The notes beneath the pieces were generated by a model. It did not search any database, was not told the DNA's origin, and worked only from the letters and a program-made list of their open reading frames with translations. A DNA stretch of 64,000 nucleotides from Chryseomonas sp014190935. GTDB taxonomy: Bacteria > Pseudomonadota > Gammaproteobacteria > Pseudomonadales > Pseudomonadaceae. Positions 7,198 through 14,402 of the stretch are shown piece by piece. Numbering within the stretch: position 1 is the first letter of the stretch; each line of letters begins with the position of its first letter. The translations under genes and the position numbers were made by a program. The DNA lies in contig NZ_JACHVV010000005.1 in assembly GCF_014190935.1 (NCBI RefSeq), positions 248,001-312,000 on the forward strand. Direction: 5' to 3'.

Positions 7198-8409
7198 ATG
7201 GAGCTCGCCGACAAGCTGATCATTCTCGCCGATGCCGCCAAGTACGACGTGTCCTGCGCCAGCAGCGGCGCGCCCAAACGCAGCTCGAAGGGCAAGGACG
7301 GCCTGGGCTCGACCGATGGCATGGGCATCTGCCACAGCTTCACCCCCGATGGGCGCTGCGTGGCGCTGCTCAAGGTGCTGCTGACCAATTTCTGCCAGTA
7401 CGACTGCCAGTACTGCGTCAACCGCCGCAGCAGCAACGTGCCGCGGGCGCGATTCACGCCCGAGGAAGTGGTGCAGCTGACCCTCGACTTCTACCGGCGC
7501 AACGTCATCAGCGGGCTGTTCCTCAGCTCCGGCATCATCCGCTCCTCCAACTACACCATGGAGCAGATGACCCGGGTCGCCCAGCTGTTGCGCGAACAGC
7601 ACCAGTTCCGTGGCTACATCCACCTCAAGACCATTCCCGACGCCGATCCCGAGATCATCGCCCAGGCCGGCCTCTATGCCGATCGCCTGTCGGTGAACAT
7701 CGAGCTGCCCACCGAGAGCAGCCTGATCAAGCTGGCGCCGGAAAAGAACGGCAGCAGCATTCGCAAGACCATGGGCAACATTCGCCTGGGCCTGGAGGAA
7801 GCCGAGGCCGAAGCCAAGGCGCCGCGCTTCGCTCCGGCGGGCCAGAGCACCCAGATGATCGTGGGTGCCGATGCCACCGACGACCGCACCATCCTCGATA
7901 CCGCCCAGACGCTGTATGGCGCCTATCGCCTCAAGCGCGTCTACTACTCGGCGTTCAGCCCCATCCCGGAAAGCCCGGGCACGGTGCCGCTGCAACCGCC
8001 GCCGCTGCTGCGCGAGCACCGCCTGTACCAGGCCGACTTCCTCATGCGCGGCTATGGCTTCCAGGCGGAGGAGTTGCCTACCGAAGACGGCCAGCTGCCG
8101 CTGGACGTGGACCCCAAGCTGGCCTGGGCGCTGCATAACAGAGCCATCTTCCCGCTGGATCTCAATCGCGCCGACCAGGCGCTGATCGCCCGGGTGCCCG
8201 GCATCGGCGTGCTGTCGGCCAAGCGGCTGGTGGAGCTCAGGCGCGAGCGACGCATCCGCTATGCCGACCTGATCCGCCTGAAATGCAGCGTGGAGAAGGC
8301 GCGCCCCTTCATCATCACCCAGGACTACCGCCCGCAACCGCGCCTGGCCGAGTCCCTGGACCTGCGCCGGCAACTCGCCGAACCGCCCGCCCAGCTCGCC
8401 CTGCTCTAG
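7198..8409 (+). CDS. Putative DNA modification/repair radical SAM protein (UDG-linked family)
   Basis: A 403-residue radical SAM enzyme of the family always found with uracil-DNA-glycosylase-like partners (TIGR03916 type). The 4Fe-4S/SAM motif CX3CX2C is C66-QYD-C70-QY-C73. Three more Cys lie just before it (C20, C45, C54) and might bind a second cluster; that is a guess. A C-terminal helix-hairpin-helix region (about residues 320-365, ALIARVPGIGVLSAKRLVEL) suggests DNA binding. The substrate is unknown. The start is fixed by an AGGAG ribosome site at 7187-7191. The next gene begins directly after the stop, so the two form an operon, and a LexA-type box sits over the promoter. Confidence 0.88.
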   Translation: MELADKLIILADAAKYDVSCASSGAPKRSSKGKDGLGSTDGMGICHSFTPDGRCVALLKVLLTNFCQYDCQYCVNRRSSNVPRARFTPEEVVQLTLDFYRRNVISGLFLSSGIIRSSNYTMEQMTRVAQLLREQHQFRGYIHLKTIPDADPEIIAQAGLYADRLSVNIELPTESSLIKLAPEKNGSSIRKTMGNIRLGLEEAEAEAKAPRFAPAGQSTQMIVGADATDDRTILDTAQTLYGAYRLKRVYYSAFSPIPESPGTVPLQPPPLLREHRLYQADFLMRGYGFQAEELPTEDGQLPLDVDPKLAWALHNRAIFPLDLNRADQALIARVPGIGVLSAKRLVELRRERRIRYADLIRLKCSVEKARPFIITQDYRPQPRLAESLDLRRQLAEPPAQLALL

Positions 8410-9858
8410 ATGCAGAGAGTCGATTTCGACGGTACCTTCGCCGGCTGGCGCAAGGAAGCGCGGCGGCTGCTGCAAGCGGGTATCCCGCCGGCACAGGTGA
8501 GCTGGCAGGAGAGTCGCGGCCTGGGCGATCTGTTCGACGAACCGGTCGAGGTCACGGCGGCTCCGCCCAGCGGCGCCATACGGATCCCGCCACAACTGGC
8601 CGAGGCGCTGAACTACGCCGCCTGCTTTCGCAGCGATGATCGCTGGGCCTTGCTCTATCAGGTGCTCTGGCGCGTCGCCCGGGGCGAACGCGCGGCGATG
8701 CTGGCCGGTGACGAGGACGGCAGCGAACTGCAGCGCCGGGTCAAGGCGATCCGCCGCGAGATCCACCATGTGCATGCCTTCCTGCGCTTTCGTCCGCGGG
8801 CGGAAAGCGCCGGCCCACCGGCCTGGGTGGCCTGGCACCAGCCGGCCCACGACGTCCTCGCCCTGGCGGCGCCACATTTCTGCGACCGCATGGGCAACAG
8901 CAGCTGGCTGATCGCGACCCCGGAGGCGGCCGCGCTCTGGGACGGCCAGGCGCTGCAACTGGTGGAGCCCTGCCCCGCCGAGCTGCAGCAGCTGGCCCGG
9001 CAGACGCCGGAAGACGACGACCGCAATGCCGGTGACGAACTCTGGCGCGCCTATTACCGCAGCACCTTCAATCCGGCGCGGGCCAATCCGCGCACCCTGA
9101 GGGGCAACATGCCGGCGCGCTTCTGGAAGGATCTGCCGGAAGGGCCGCTCATCCCGGCGCTGCTCAGCGAGGCCCGAGCCGGCGCCCAGCGCCTGGCCCA
9201 GGCCGAGGCCGTGGGTCGCCAGAGCGGTCGCGAGGTGTTGATCGCCGCGGAACGTGCGCAGCCGGAGCGACCGCTACCCACCACCCTCGACGAGTGCCGC
9301 CGCTGCGAGCTGTGGGAAAAGGCCACCCAGCCGGTGGCGGGCGAGGGCCCGCGCACCGCGCGCGTCCTGCTGCTGGGCGAACAGCCCGGCGATCAGGAGG
9401 ATCTGGCGGGTCGGCCCTTCGTCGGTCCGGCCGGGCAGGTGCTGATGGCGGCCCTGGCCGAAGCCGGCCTCGAGCGCAGCGAGGTCTTTCTCACCAACGC
9501 GGTCAAGCACTTCAAATGGATCCCCCAGGGCAGGAGGCGCAAGCACGTCACCCCGGGACCGGAGATCGCCCCCTGCCGCTACTGGCTGGAGCAGGAATTG
9601 CGCGACATCCAGCCGACCGTGGTGGTGGCCCTGGGCTCGACCGCCCTGGAAGCCCTGCTCAAACGCAAGCCAAGGGGCCTGGCGCAATTCATGGGAAGAC
9701 CGTTGCGGCTGGACGAACGCTGGATCATCGCCACCTATCACCCCTCGTACATCCTGCGCACCCCGGATGCCGAGCAGCAGGAGCAGGCGCGCCAGGCGCT
9801 GGTCACCGCCCTGCGCGAGGCCAGGACCCTGGCAGCCGAAGGCGAAGGCGAAGGCTAG
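8410..9858 (+). CDS. Fusion of a DUF4130-like domain with a UdgX-type uracil-DNA glycosylase
   Basis: A 482-residue two-domain protein. Residues 1-250 match the 'probable DNA metabolism protein' family (TIGR03915/DUF4130) that accompanies the radical SAM gene. Residues about 290-475 are a family-4-like, iron-sulphur uracil-DNA glycosylase of the UdgX group: Cys at 296, 299 and 389, the motif GEQPGDQEDLAGRPFVGPAG (323-342), TNAVKHFKW (362-370) and HPSYILR (444-450). UdgX proteins bind uracil DNA covalently through the His of a KRRIH loop; here the loop reads R-R-R-K-H with His 379 kept. It begins at the base after the upstream stop, and its stop overlaps the convergent pilU stop in one CTAG. 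The function of the paired system is not established. Confidence 0.88.
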   Translation: MQRVDFDGTFAGWRKEARRLLQAGIPPAQVSWQESRGLGDLFDEPVEVTAAPPSGAIRIPPQLAEALNYAACFRSDDRWALLYQVLWRVARGERAAMLAGDEDGSELQRRVKAIRREIHHVHAFLRFRPRAESAGPPAWVAWHQPAHDVLALAAPHFCDRMGNSSWLIATPEAAALWDGQALQLVEPCPAELQQLARQTPEDDDRNAGDELWRAYYRSTFNPARANPRTLRGNMPARFWKDLPEGPLIPALLSEARAGAQRLAQAEAVGRQSGREVLIAAERAQPERPLPTTLDECRRCELWEKATQPVAGEGPRTARVLLLGEQPGDQEDLAGRPFVGPAGQVLMAALAEAGLERSEVFLTNAVKHFKWIPQGRRRKHVTPGPEIAPCRYWLEQELRDIQPTVVVALGSTALEALLKRKPRGLAQFMGRPLRLDERWIIATYHPSYILRTPDAEQQEQARQALVTALREARTLAAEGEGEG

Positions 9859-10997
9859 CGGAAGCGCTTGGGCGGATCGTCGCCCATGTCCACCGAGAGG
9901 TTGCGGGTAAGCTGATTGAGGTGATCGGCGTCCGTTTCCGAACCCAGCTTGATCATCAGGCGCAGGTCGTTGGCGGAATCGGCGTGGGCCAGGGCCGCTT
10001 CGTAGCTGATCTCGCCGTCGCGATAGAGACCATAGAGCGACTGGTCGAAGGTCTGCATGCCCAGTTCGCCGGACTTCTTCATCAGCGCCTTGAGTTCGTG
10101 CACCTCGCCCTTGCGGATCAGGTCGGCGACCAGCGGGGTGTTGAGCAGCACCTCGATCACCGCGCGACGGCCCTGGCCATCGGTGGTGGGCACCAGTTGC
10201 TGGGCGACGATGCCCTTGAGGTTGAGCGACAGGTCCATCCAGGTCTGGCCGTGCCGATCGGCTGGAAAGAAATGGATGATGCGATCCAGCGCCTGGTTGG
10301 CGTTGTTGGCGTGCAGGGTGGCCAGACACAGGTGACCGGTCTCGGCGAAGGCCAGGGCGTGCTCCATGGTGTCCCGGCTGCGGATCTCGCCGATCATGAT
10401 GACGTCCGGCGCCTGGCGCAGGGTGTTCTTCAGCGCCACCTCGAAGGACTCGGTGTCGATGCCCACCTCGCGCTGGGTGACGATGCAGCCCTGGTGCTGG
10501 TGGATGTATTCGATGGGATCCTCGATGGAGATGATGTGCCCCGCCGAGTTCTTGTTGCGGTGGCCGATCATGGCCGCCAGCGAGGTGGACTTGCCGGTGC
10601 CGGTGGCACCGACGAAGATCACCAGGCCACGCTTGGTCATGGCCAGCTTCTTGATGATCTCCGGCAGGCGCAGCTGCTCGACCGTGGGAATGTTCACCTC
10701 GATGCGGCGCAGCACCATGCCCACCAGGTTGCGCTGGTAGAAGGCGCTGACCCGGAAGCGGCCGATGCCGCGGGCGCTGATGGCGAAGTTGCACTCGCGC
10801 TTCTGCTGGAATTCCTGGCGCTGCTCGTCGTTCATCACCCCCAGCACCAGCGCCCGGCACTGCTCGGGCGTGAGCGAATCCTTGGTGACCGGCGTCATGC
10901 GCCCGTTGATCTTCATCGAAGGGGGTACGCCGGTGGTGATGAAGAGGTCGGACGCCCCCTTGTCCACCATCAGCTGCAGGAACCTGTCGAAATCCAT
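9855..10997 (-). CDS. pilU: Type IV pilus retraction ATPase PilU
   Basis: A 380-residue PilT-like hexameric ATPase acting at the cytoplasmic face of the type IV pilus machine, where it assists PilT in retraction. Walker A is VGATGTGKSTSLAAM, followed by the Asp box ISIEDPIEYIHQ, Walker B DVIMIGEIRSR and the His box TLHANNANQALDR. Length and sequence match P. aeruginosa PilU closely. The ATG at 10997 shares one base with the pilT stop (TGATG), so translation is likely coupled. An upstream in-frame start would only extend into pilT. Confidence 0.96.
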   Translation of the reverse strand: MDFDRFLQLMVDKGASDLFITTGVPPSMKINGRMTPVTKDSLTPEQCRALVLGVMNDEQRQEFQQKRECNFAISARGIGRFRVSAFYQRNLVGMVLRRIEVNIPTVEQLRLPEIIKKLAMTKRGLVIFVGATGTGKSTSLAAMIGHRNKNSAGHIISIEDPIEYIHQHQGCIVTQREVGIDTESFEVALKNTLRQAPDVIMIGEIRSRDTMEHALAFAETGHLCLATLHANNANQALDRIIHFFPADRHGQTWMDLSLNLKGIVAQQLVPTTDGQGRRAVIEVLLNTPLVADLIRKGEVHELKALMKKSGELGMQTFDQSLYGLYRDGEISYEAALAHADSANDLRLMIKLGSETDADHLNQLTRNLSVDMGDDPPKRFR

Positions 10998-12031
10998 CAG
11001 AAGTTCTCCGGCGTCTTGGCCTTCTCGCGGGCCGCGTCGCGGCTGATCAGCCCCTTGGCCAGGAGCGCCTTGAGGCACATGTCCAGGGTCTGCATGCCCA
11101 GGCCGCCACCGGTCTGGATCGAGGAATACATCTGCGCCACCTTGTCCTCGCGGATCAGGTTACGGATGGCCGGGGTGCCGATCATGATCTCGTGGGCCGC
11201 TACCCGGCCGCCGCCGACCTTTTTCAGCAGGGTCTGGGAGACCACCGCCTGCAGGGATTCGGACAGCATGGAGCGCACCATGGATTTTTCTTCCGCCGGA
11301 AAGACGTCCACCACCCGGTCGATGGTCTTGGCCGCCGAGGTGGTGTGCAGGGTGCCGAACACCAGGTGCCCGGTCTCGGCCGCGGTCAGCGCCAGGCGGA
11401 TGGTCTCCAGGTCGCGCAGCTCGCCCACCAGGATGATGTCCGGGTCCTCGCGCAGCGCCGAGCGCAGGGCCTCGGAGAAGCCCAGGGTGTCGCGGTGCAC
11501 CTCGCGCTGGTTGACCAGGCACTTCTTGGATTCGTGGACGAATTCGATGGGGTCCTCGATGGTGAGGATGTGGTGGTACTTAGTGTTGTTGAGATAGTCG
11601 AGCATGGCCGCCAGGGTGGTGGACTTGCCCGAACCGGTCGGTCCGGTCACCAGCACCAGGCCGCGCGGGACGTCGGTGATCTTCTTGAACACCTCGCCCA
11701 TGCCCAGTTCTTCCATGCTCAGCACCTTGGACGGAATGGTCCGGAACACCGCGCCGGCGCCGCGATTCTGGTTGAAGGCGTTGACCCGGAAGCGCGCCAC
11801 GCCCGGCACCTCGAAGGAGAAGTCGGTCTCCAGGAATTCCTCAAAGTCCTTGCGCTGCTTGTCGTTCATGATGTCGTAGATCAGCGCGTGCACCTGCTTG
11901 TGCTCGAAGGCCGGCAGGTTGATGCGGCGCACGTCGCCGTCGACGCGGATCATTGGCGGCAGGCCGGCGGACAGGTGCAGGTCGGAGGCGCCTTGCCGCG
12001 CGGAAAAGGCCAGCAATTCGGTGATATCCAT
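10997..12031 (-). CDS. pilT: Type IV pilus retraction ATPase PilT (twitching motility)
   Basis: A 344-residue hexameric ATPase that depolymerises pilin and powers twitching. Walker A VTGPTGSGKSTTLAAM, Asp box LTIEDPIEFVHE, Walker B DIILVGELRD and the PilT-specific AIRNLIRE motif (GTPAIRNLIRED) are all present. The length equals P. aeruginosa PilT. The start at 12031 (MDITELLAFS) is chosen because the 25 residues upstream do not belong to the family. Divergent from yggS, with promoters expected in the 126-base gap. Confidence 0.97.
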   Translation of the reverse strand: MDITELLAFSARQGASDLHLSAGLPPMIRVDGDVRRINLPAFEHKQVHALIYDIMNDKQRKDFEEFLETDFSFEVPGVARFRVNAFNQNRGAGAVFRTIPSKVLSMEELGMGEVFKKITDVPRGLVLVTGPTGSGKSTTLAAMLDYLNNTKYHHILTIEDPIEFVHESKKCLVNQREVHRDTLGFSEALRSALREDPDIILVGELRDLETIRLALTAAETGHLVFGTLHTTSAAKTIDRVVDVFPAEEKSMVRSMLSESLQAVVSQTLLKKVGGGRVAAHEIMIGTPAIRNLIREDKVAQMYSSIQTGGGLGMQTLDMCLKALLAKGLISRDAAREKAKTPENF

Positions 12032-12157
12032 GGGACTCCCAGATGTCGAGCAAGCAGGTAGAATGCCGCGCAGCACTGGCGGTCTGACCTGGTCACCGCC
12101 ACTCACTCATCCGGTACGCCGAGGCCTGCCGGATGCGCCGACGCAAGCAGGGGCTGA

Positions 12158-12853
12158 ATGTCCACGATAGCCGAGAATAGCGCAACCGTACTCGAACGCA
12201 TCGCCGCCGCCAGCCGGACGGCAGGCCGCGATCCCGCGACTGTCGGCCTCCTGGCGGTGAGCAAGACCAAGCCCGCCGCCGCCTTGCGCGAGGCCGCCGC
12301 CGCGGGCCTGCGCGACTTCGGCGAGAACTATCTGCAGGAGGCGCTGGACAAGCAGCCGGCGCTGGCCGACCTGCCCCTGGTGTGGCATTTCATCGGCCCC
12401 ATCCAGTCCAACAAGACCCGCGCCATCGCCTGCCACTTCGACTGGGTGCATTCGGTGGATCGCCTGAAGATCGCCCAGCGCCTGGCCGAACAGCGCCCGC
12501 CCGAGCGCGGGCCGCTGAACATCTGCCTGCAGGTCAACGTCAGTGGCGAGGCCAGCAAGTCCGGCTGCCACCCCGACGATCTGCCGGCCCTGGCCGCCGC
12601 GGTCAGCAGGTTGCCCAACCTGCGCCTGCGTGGCCTGATGGCCATCCCCGAACCCACCGAGGACCCGGCCAGCCAGCGCGCTGCCTTCGCCCGGTTGCGC
12701 ACCCTGGGCGAAGCCCTGAACCTGGGCCTGGACACCCTGTCCATGGGCATGAGCCAGGATCTGGAAGCCGCCATCGCCGAGGGCGCCACCTGGGTCCGCG
12801 TCGGTACCGCCCTCTTTGGCGCCCGCGACTACGGCGCCGCCTCTTCAACCTAG
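12158..12853 (+). CDS. yggS: YggS family pyridoxal phosphate homeostasis protein
   Basis: A 231-residue fold-type III PLP-binding protein (PLPBP) that buffers free PLP and affects amino acid and vitamin B6 balance. The PLP lysine is K36 in LLAVSKTKPA; the WHFIGPIQSNKTR and LSMGMSQDLEAAI blocks are characteristic. It opens the yggS-proC-yggT cluster, 9 bases before proC, the same context as in many Gram-negative bacteria. The product is not an alanine racemase despite the shared fold. Confidence 0.95.
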   Translation: MSTIAENSATVLERIAAASRTAGRDPATVGLLAVSKTKPAAALREAAAAGLRDFGENYLQEALDKQPALADLPLVWHFIGPIQSNKTRAIACHFDWVHSVDRLKIAQRLAEQRPPERGPLNICLQVNVSGEASKSGCHPDDLPALAAAVSRLPNLRLRGLMAIPEPTEDPASQRAAFARLRTLGEALNLGLDTLSMGMSQDLEAAIAEGATWVRVGTALFGARDYGAASST

Positions 12854-12862
12854 GAAGTCTCG

Positions 12863-13681
12863 ATGAACGACACCCGCATCGCCTTCATCGGCGCCGGCAA
12901 CATGGCCGGCGCCATCATCGGCGGATTGCTCGCCCAGGGCGTGCCGGCCCGGCAGCTGAGCGCCAGCAATCGCAATCCGGCCAAGCGCGAAGCCCTGGCC
13001 CGCGAGCATGGCATCCGCGTCGAGGCCAGCAACAGCGCCGTACTCGCCGACGCCGACGTGGTGGTGCTGGGGGTGAAGCCCCAGGTCATGGGCGAGGTCT
13101 GCCAGGAGCTGGCGCCCCATCTGCGTCCGGACCAGCTGATCGTCTCGGTCGCCGCCGGCATCACCTGTGCCAGCCTGACACGCTGGCTGGGCCAGCGCGC
13201 CCTGGTGCGCTGCATGCCCAACGTGCCGTCGCAGCTGCGCCTGGGTGCCAGCGGCCTGTTCGCCAATGACCAGGTCAGTGCCGAGCAGCGCGCCCGGGCC
13301 CAGGAGATCCTCGCCGCGGTCGGTCTGGCCCTGTGGGTCGAGGAAGAACGGCAACTGGACGCGGTCACCGCCGTCTCCGGCAGCGGTCCGGCCTATTTCT
13401 TCCTGCTGATGGAAGCCATGACCGAGGCCGGCACCAAGCTCGGCCTGCCGGCCGAGGTCGCCCAGCAGCTGACGCTGCACACCGCCCGCGGCGCCGCCGC
13501 CATGGCCTGCCAGGGTGACCGCAGCCCCGAACAATTGCGTCGCTCGGTGATGTCCCCCAAGGGCACCACCGAACGCGCCATCGAAACCTTCCAAGCCGGG
13601 GCCTTCGCGGACCTGGTGGAAGAAGCCCTCACCGCCGCGGCCGACCGGGCTGCGGAACTGGCCCAGTTGCCGGATCGATAA
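12863..13681 (+). CDS. proC: Pyrroline-5-carboxylate reductase
   Basis: A 272-residue NAD(P)H-dependent enzyme making proline from pyrroline-5-carboxylate. The Rossmann motif FIGAGNMAGAIIGGLL is at the N terminus, and the C-terminal dimer domain holds AVSGSGPAYFFLLMEAM and VMSPKGTTERAIETF, the latter family signature. It is preceded by a GGAAG ribosome site and follows yggS closely, a link consistent with the PLP and proline connection of this cluster. Confidence 0.97.
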   Translation: MNDTRIAFIGAGNMAGAIIGGLLAQGVPARQLSASNRNPAKREALAREHGIRVEASNSAVLADADVVVLGVKPQVMGEVCQELAPHLRPDQLIVSVAAGITCASLTRWLGQRALVRCMPNVPSQLRLGASGLFANDQVSAEQRARAQEILAAVGLALWVEEERQLDAVTAVSGSGPAYFFLLMEAMTEAGTKLGLPAEVAQQLTLHTARGAAAMACQGDRSPEQLRRSVMSPKGTTERAIETFQAGAFADLVEEALTAAADRAAELAQLPDR

Positions 13682-13690
13682 GGAGTATCC

Positions 13691-14284
13691 ATGTCCGCTT
13701 TCGCACAAGCTCTCGTCTACGTCATCCAGACCCTCGGCAGCCTCTATCTGCTGATCATCCTGCTGCGCTTCATCCTGCAGCTGGTCCGGGCCGACTTCTA
13801 CAATCCGCTGTCGCAATTCACCGTGCGCGCCACCCAGCCGCTGCTCAAGCCGGTACGGCGCATCATCCCCGGCTTCGGCGGCGTCGATCTGGCGGCCCTG
13901 GTGCTGGCGATCCTGGTCCAGCTGGCGCTGATGATGGTCGTGGTGGTGCTGCTCGGCGCCAGCATCGGCGGTCTGTTCCCCGCCCTGCTGATCTGGGCGC
14001 TGCTGGGCGTGGCGTCACTGTTCCTCAAGGTGTTCTTCTTCGCCCTGATCGTCAGCGTCATCCTCTCCTGGGTCGCGCCCCAGACCCACAATCCGGCGGC
14101 CGAACTGGTCAACCAGATCTGCGAGCCGTTGCTGGCTCCCTTCCGCCGCATCCTGCCGAGCCTGGGTGGTCTGGATCTGTCGCCGATCTTCGCCTTCATC
14201 GTGATCAATCTGCTGGACCGCTTCGTCATCGGCCAGCTGGCCGCGGCCACCGGCATGCCGCAGATTCTCGCCCCCTTCCTCTGA
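13691..14284 (+). CDS. yggT: YggT family integral membrane protein
   Basis: A 197-residue membrane protein with two YGGT repeats: the first around residues 6-90 (YVIQTLGSLYLLIILLRF, then NPLSQFTVRATQPLLKPVRR), the second around 100-190 (with NQICEPLLAPFRRILP). Four or more hydrophobic segments are visible. Family members have been linked to osmotic shock tolerance and cell shape, but no mechanism is known. It is the third gene of the yggS-proC-yggT cluster, with a GGAG ribosome site. Confidence 0.93.
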   Translation: MSAFAQALVYVIQTLGSLYLLIILLRFILQLVRADFYNPLSQFTVRATQPLLKPVRRIIPGFGGVDLAALVLAILVQLALMMVVVVLLGASIGGLFPALLIWALLGVASLFLKVFFFALIVSVILSWVAPQTHNPAAELVNQICEPLLAPFRRILPSLGGLDLSPIFAFIVINLLDRFVIGQLAAATGMPQILAPFL

Positions 14285-14300
14285 CGCACCACTCGCGCAC

Positions 14301-14330
14301 CCGCCACGACCGCCCGCCGCGTCGTGGCGG
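14301..14330. terminator. Hairpin after yggT
   Basis: A 10-bp perfect stem (CCGCCACGAC at 14301-14310 with 14321-14330) closes a 10-base loop, 16 bases after yggT. No T-run is seen, so it is a probable but unproven terminator. Confidence 0.45.
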
Positions 14331-14402
14331 AGGCGGCATTGACGTCCCGCTGGACGCTGGGGCACCGTCCAGCCTTTGCTGTTCAGGTCAAGGAAGTCCC
14401 CT

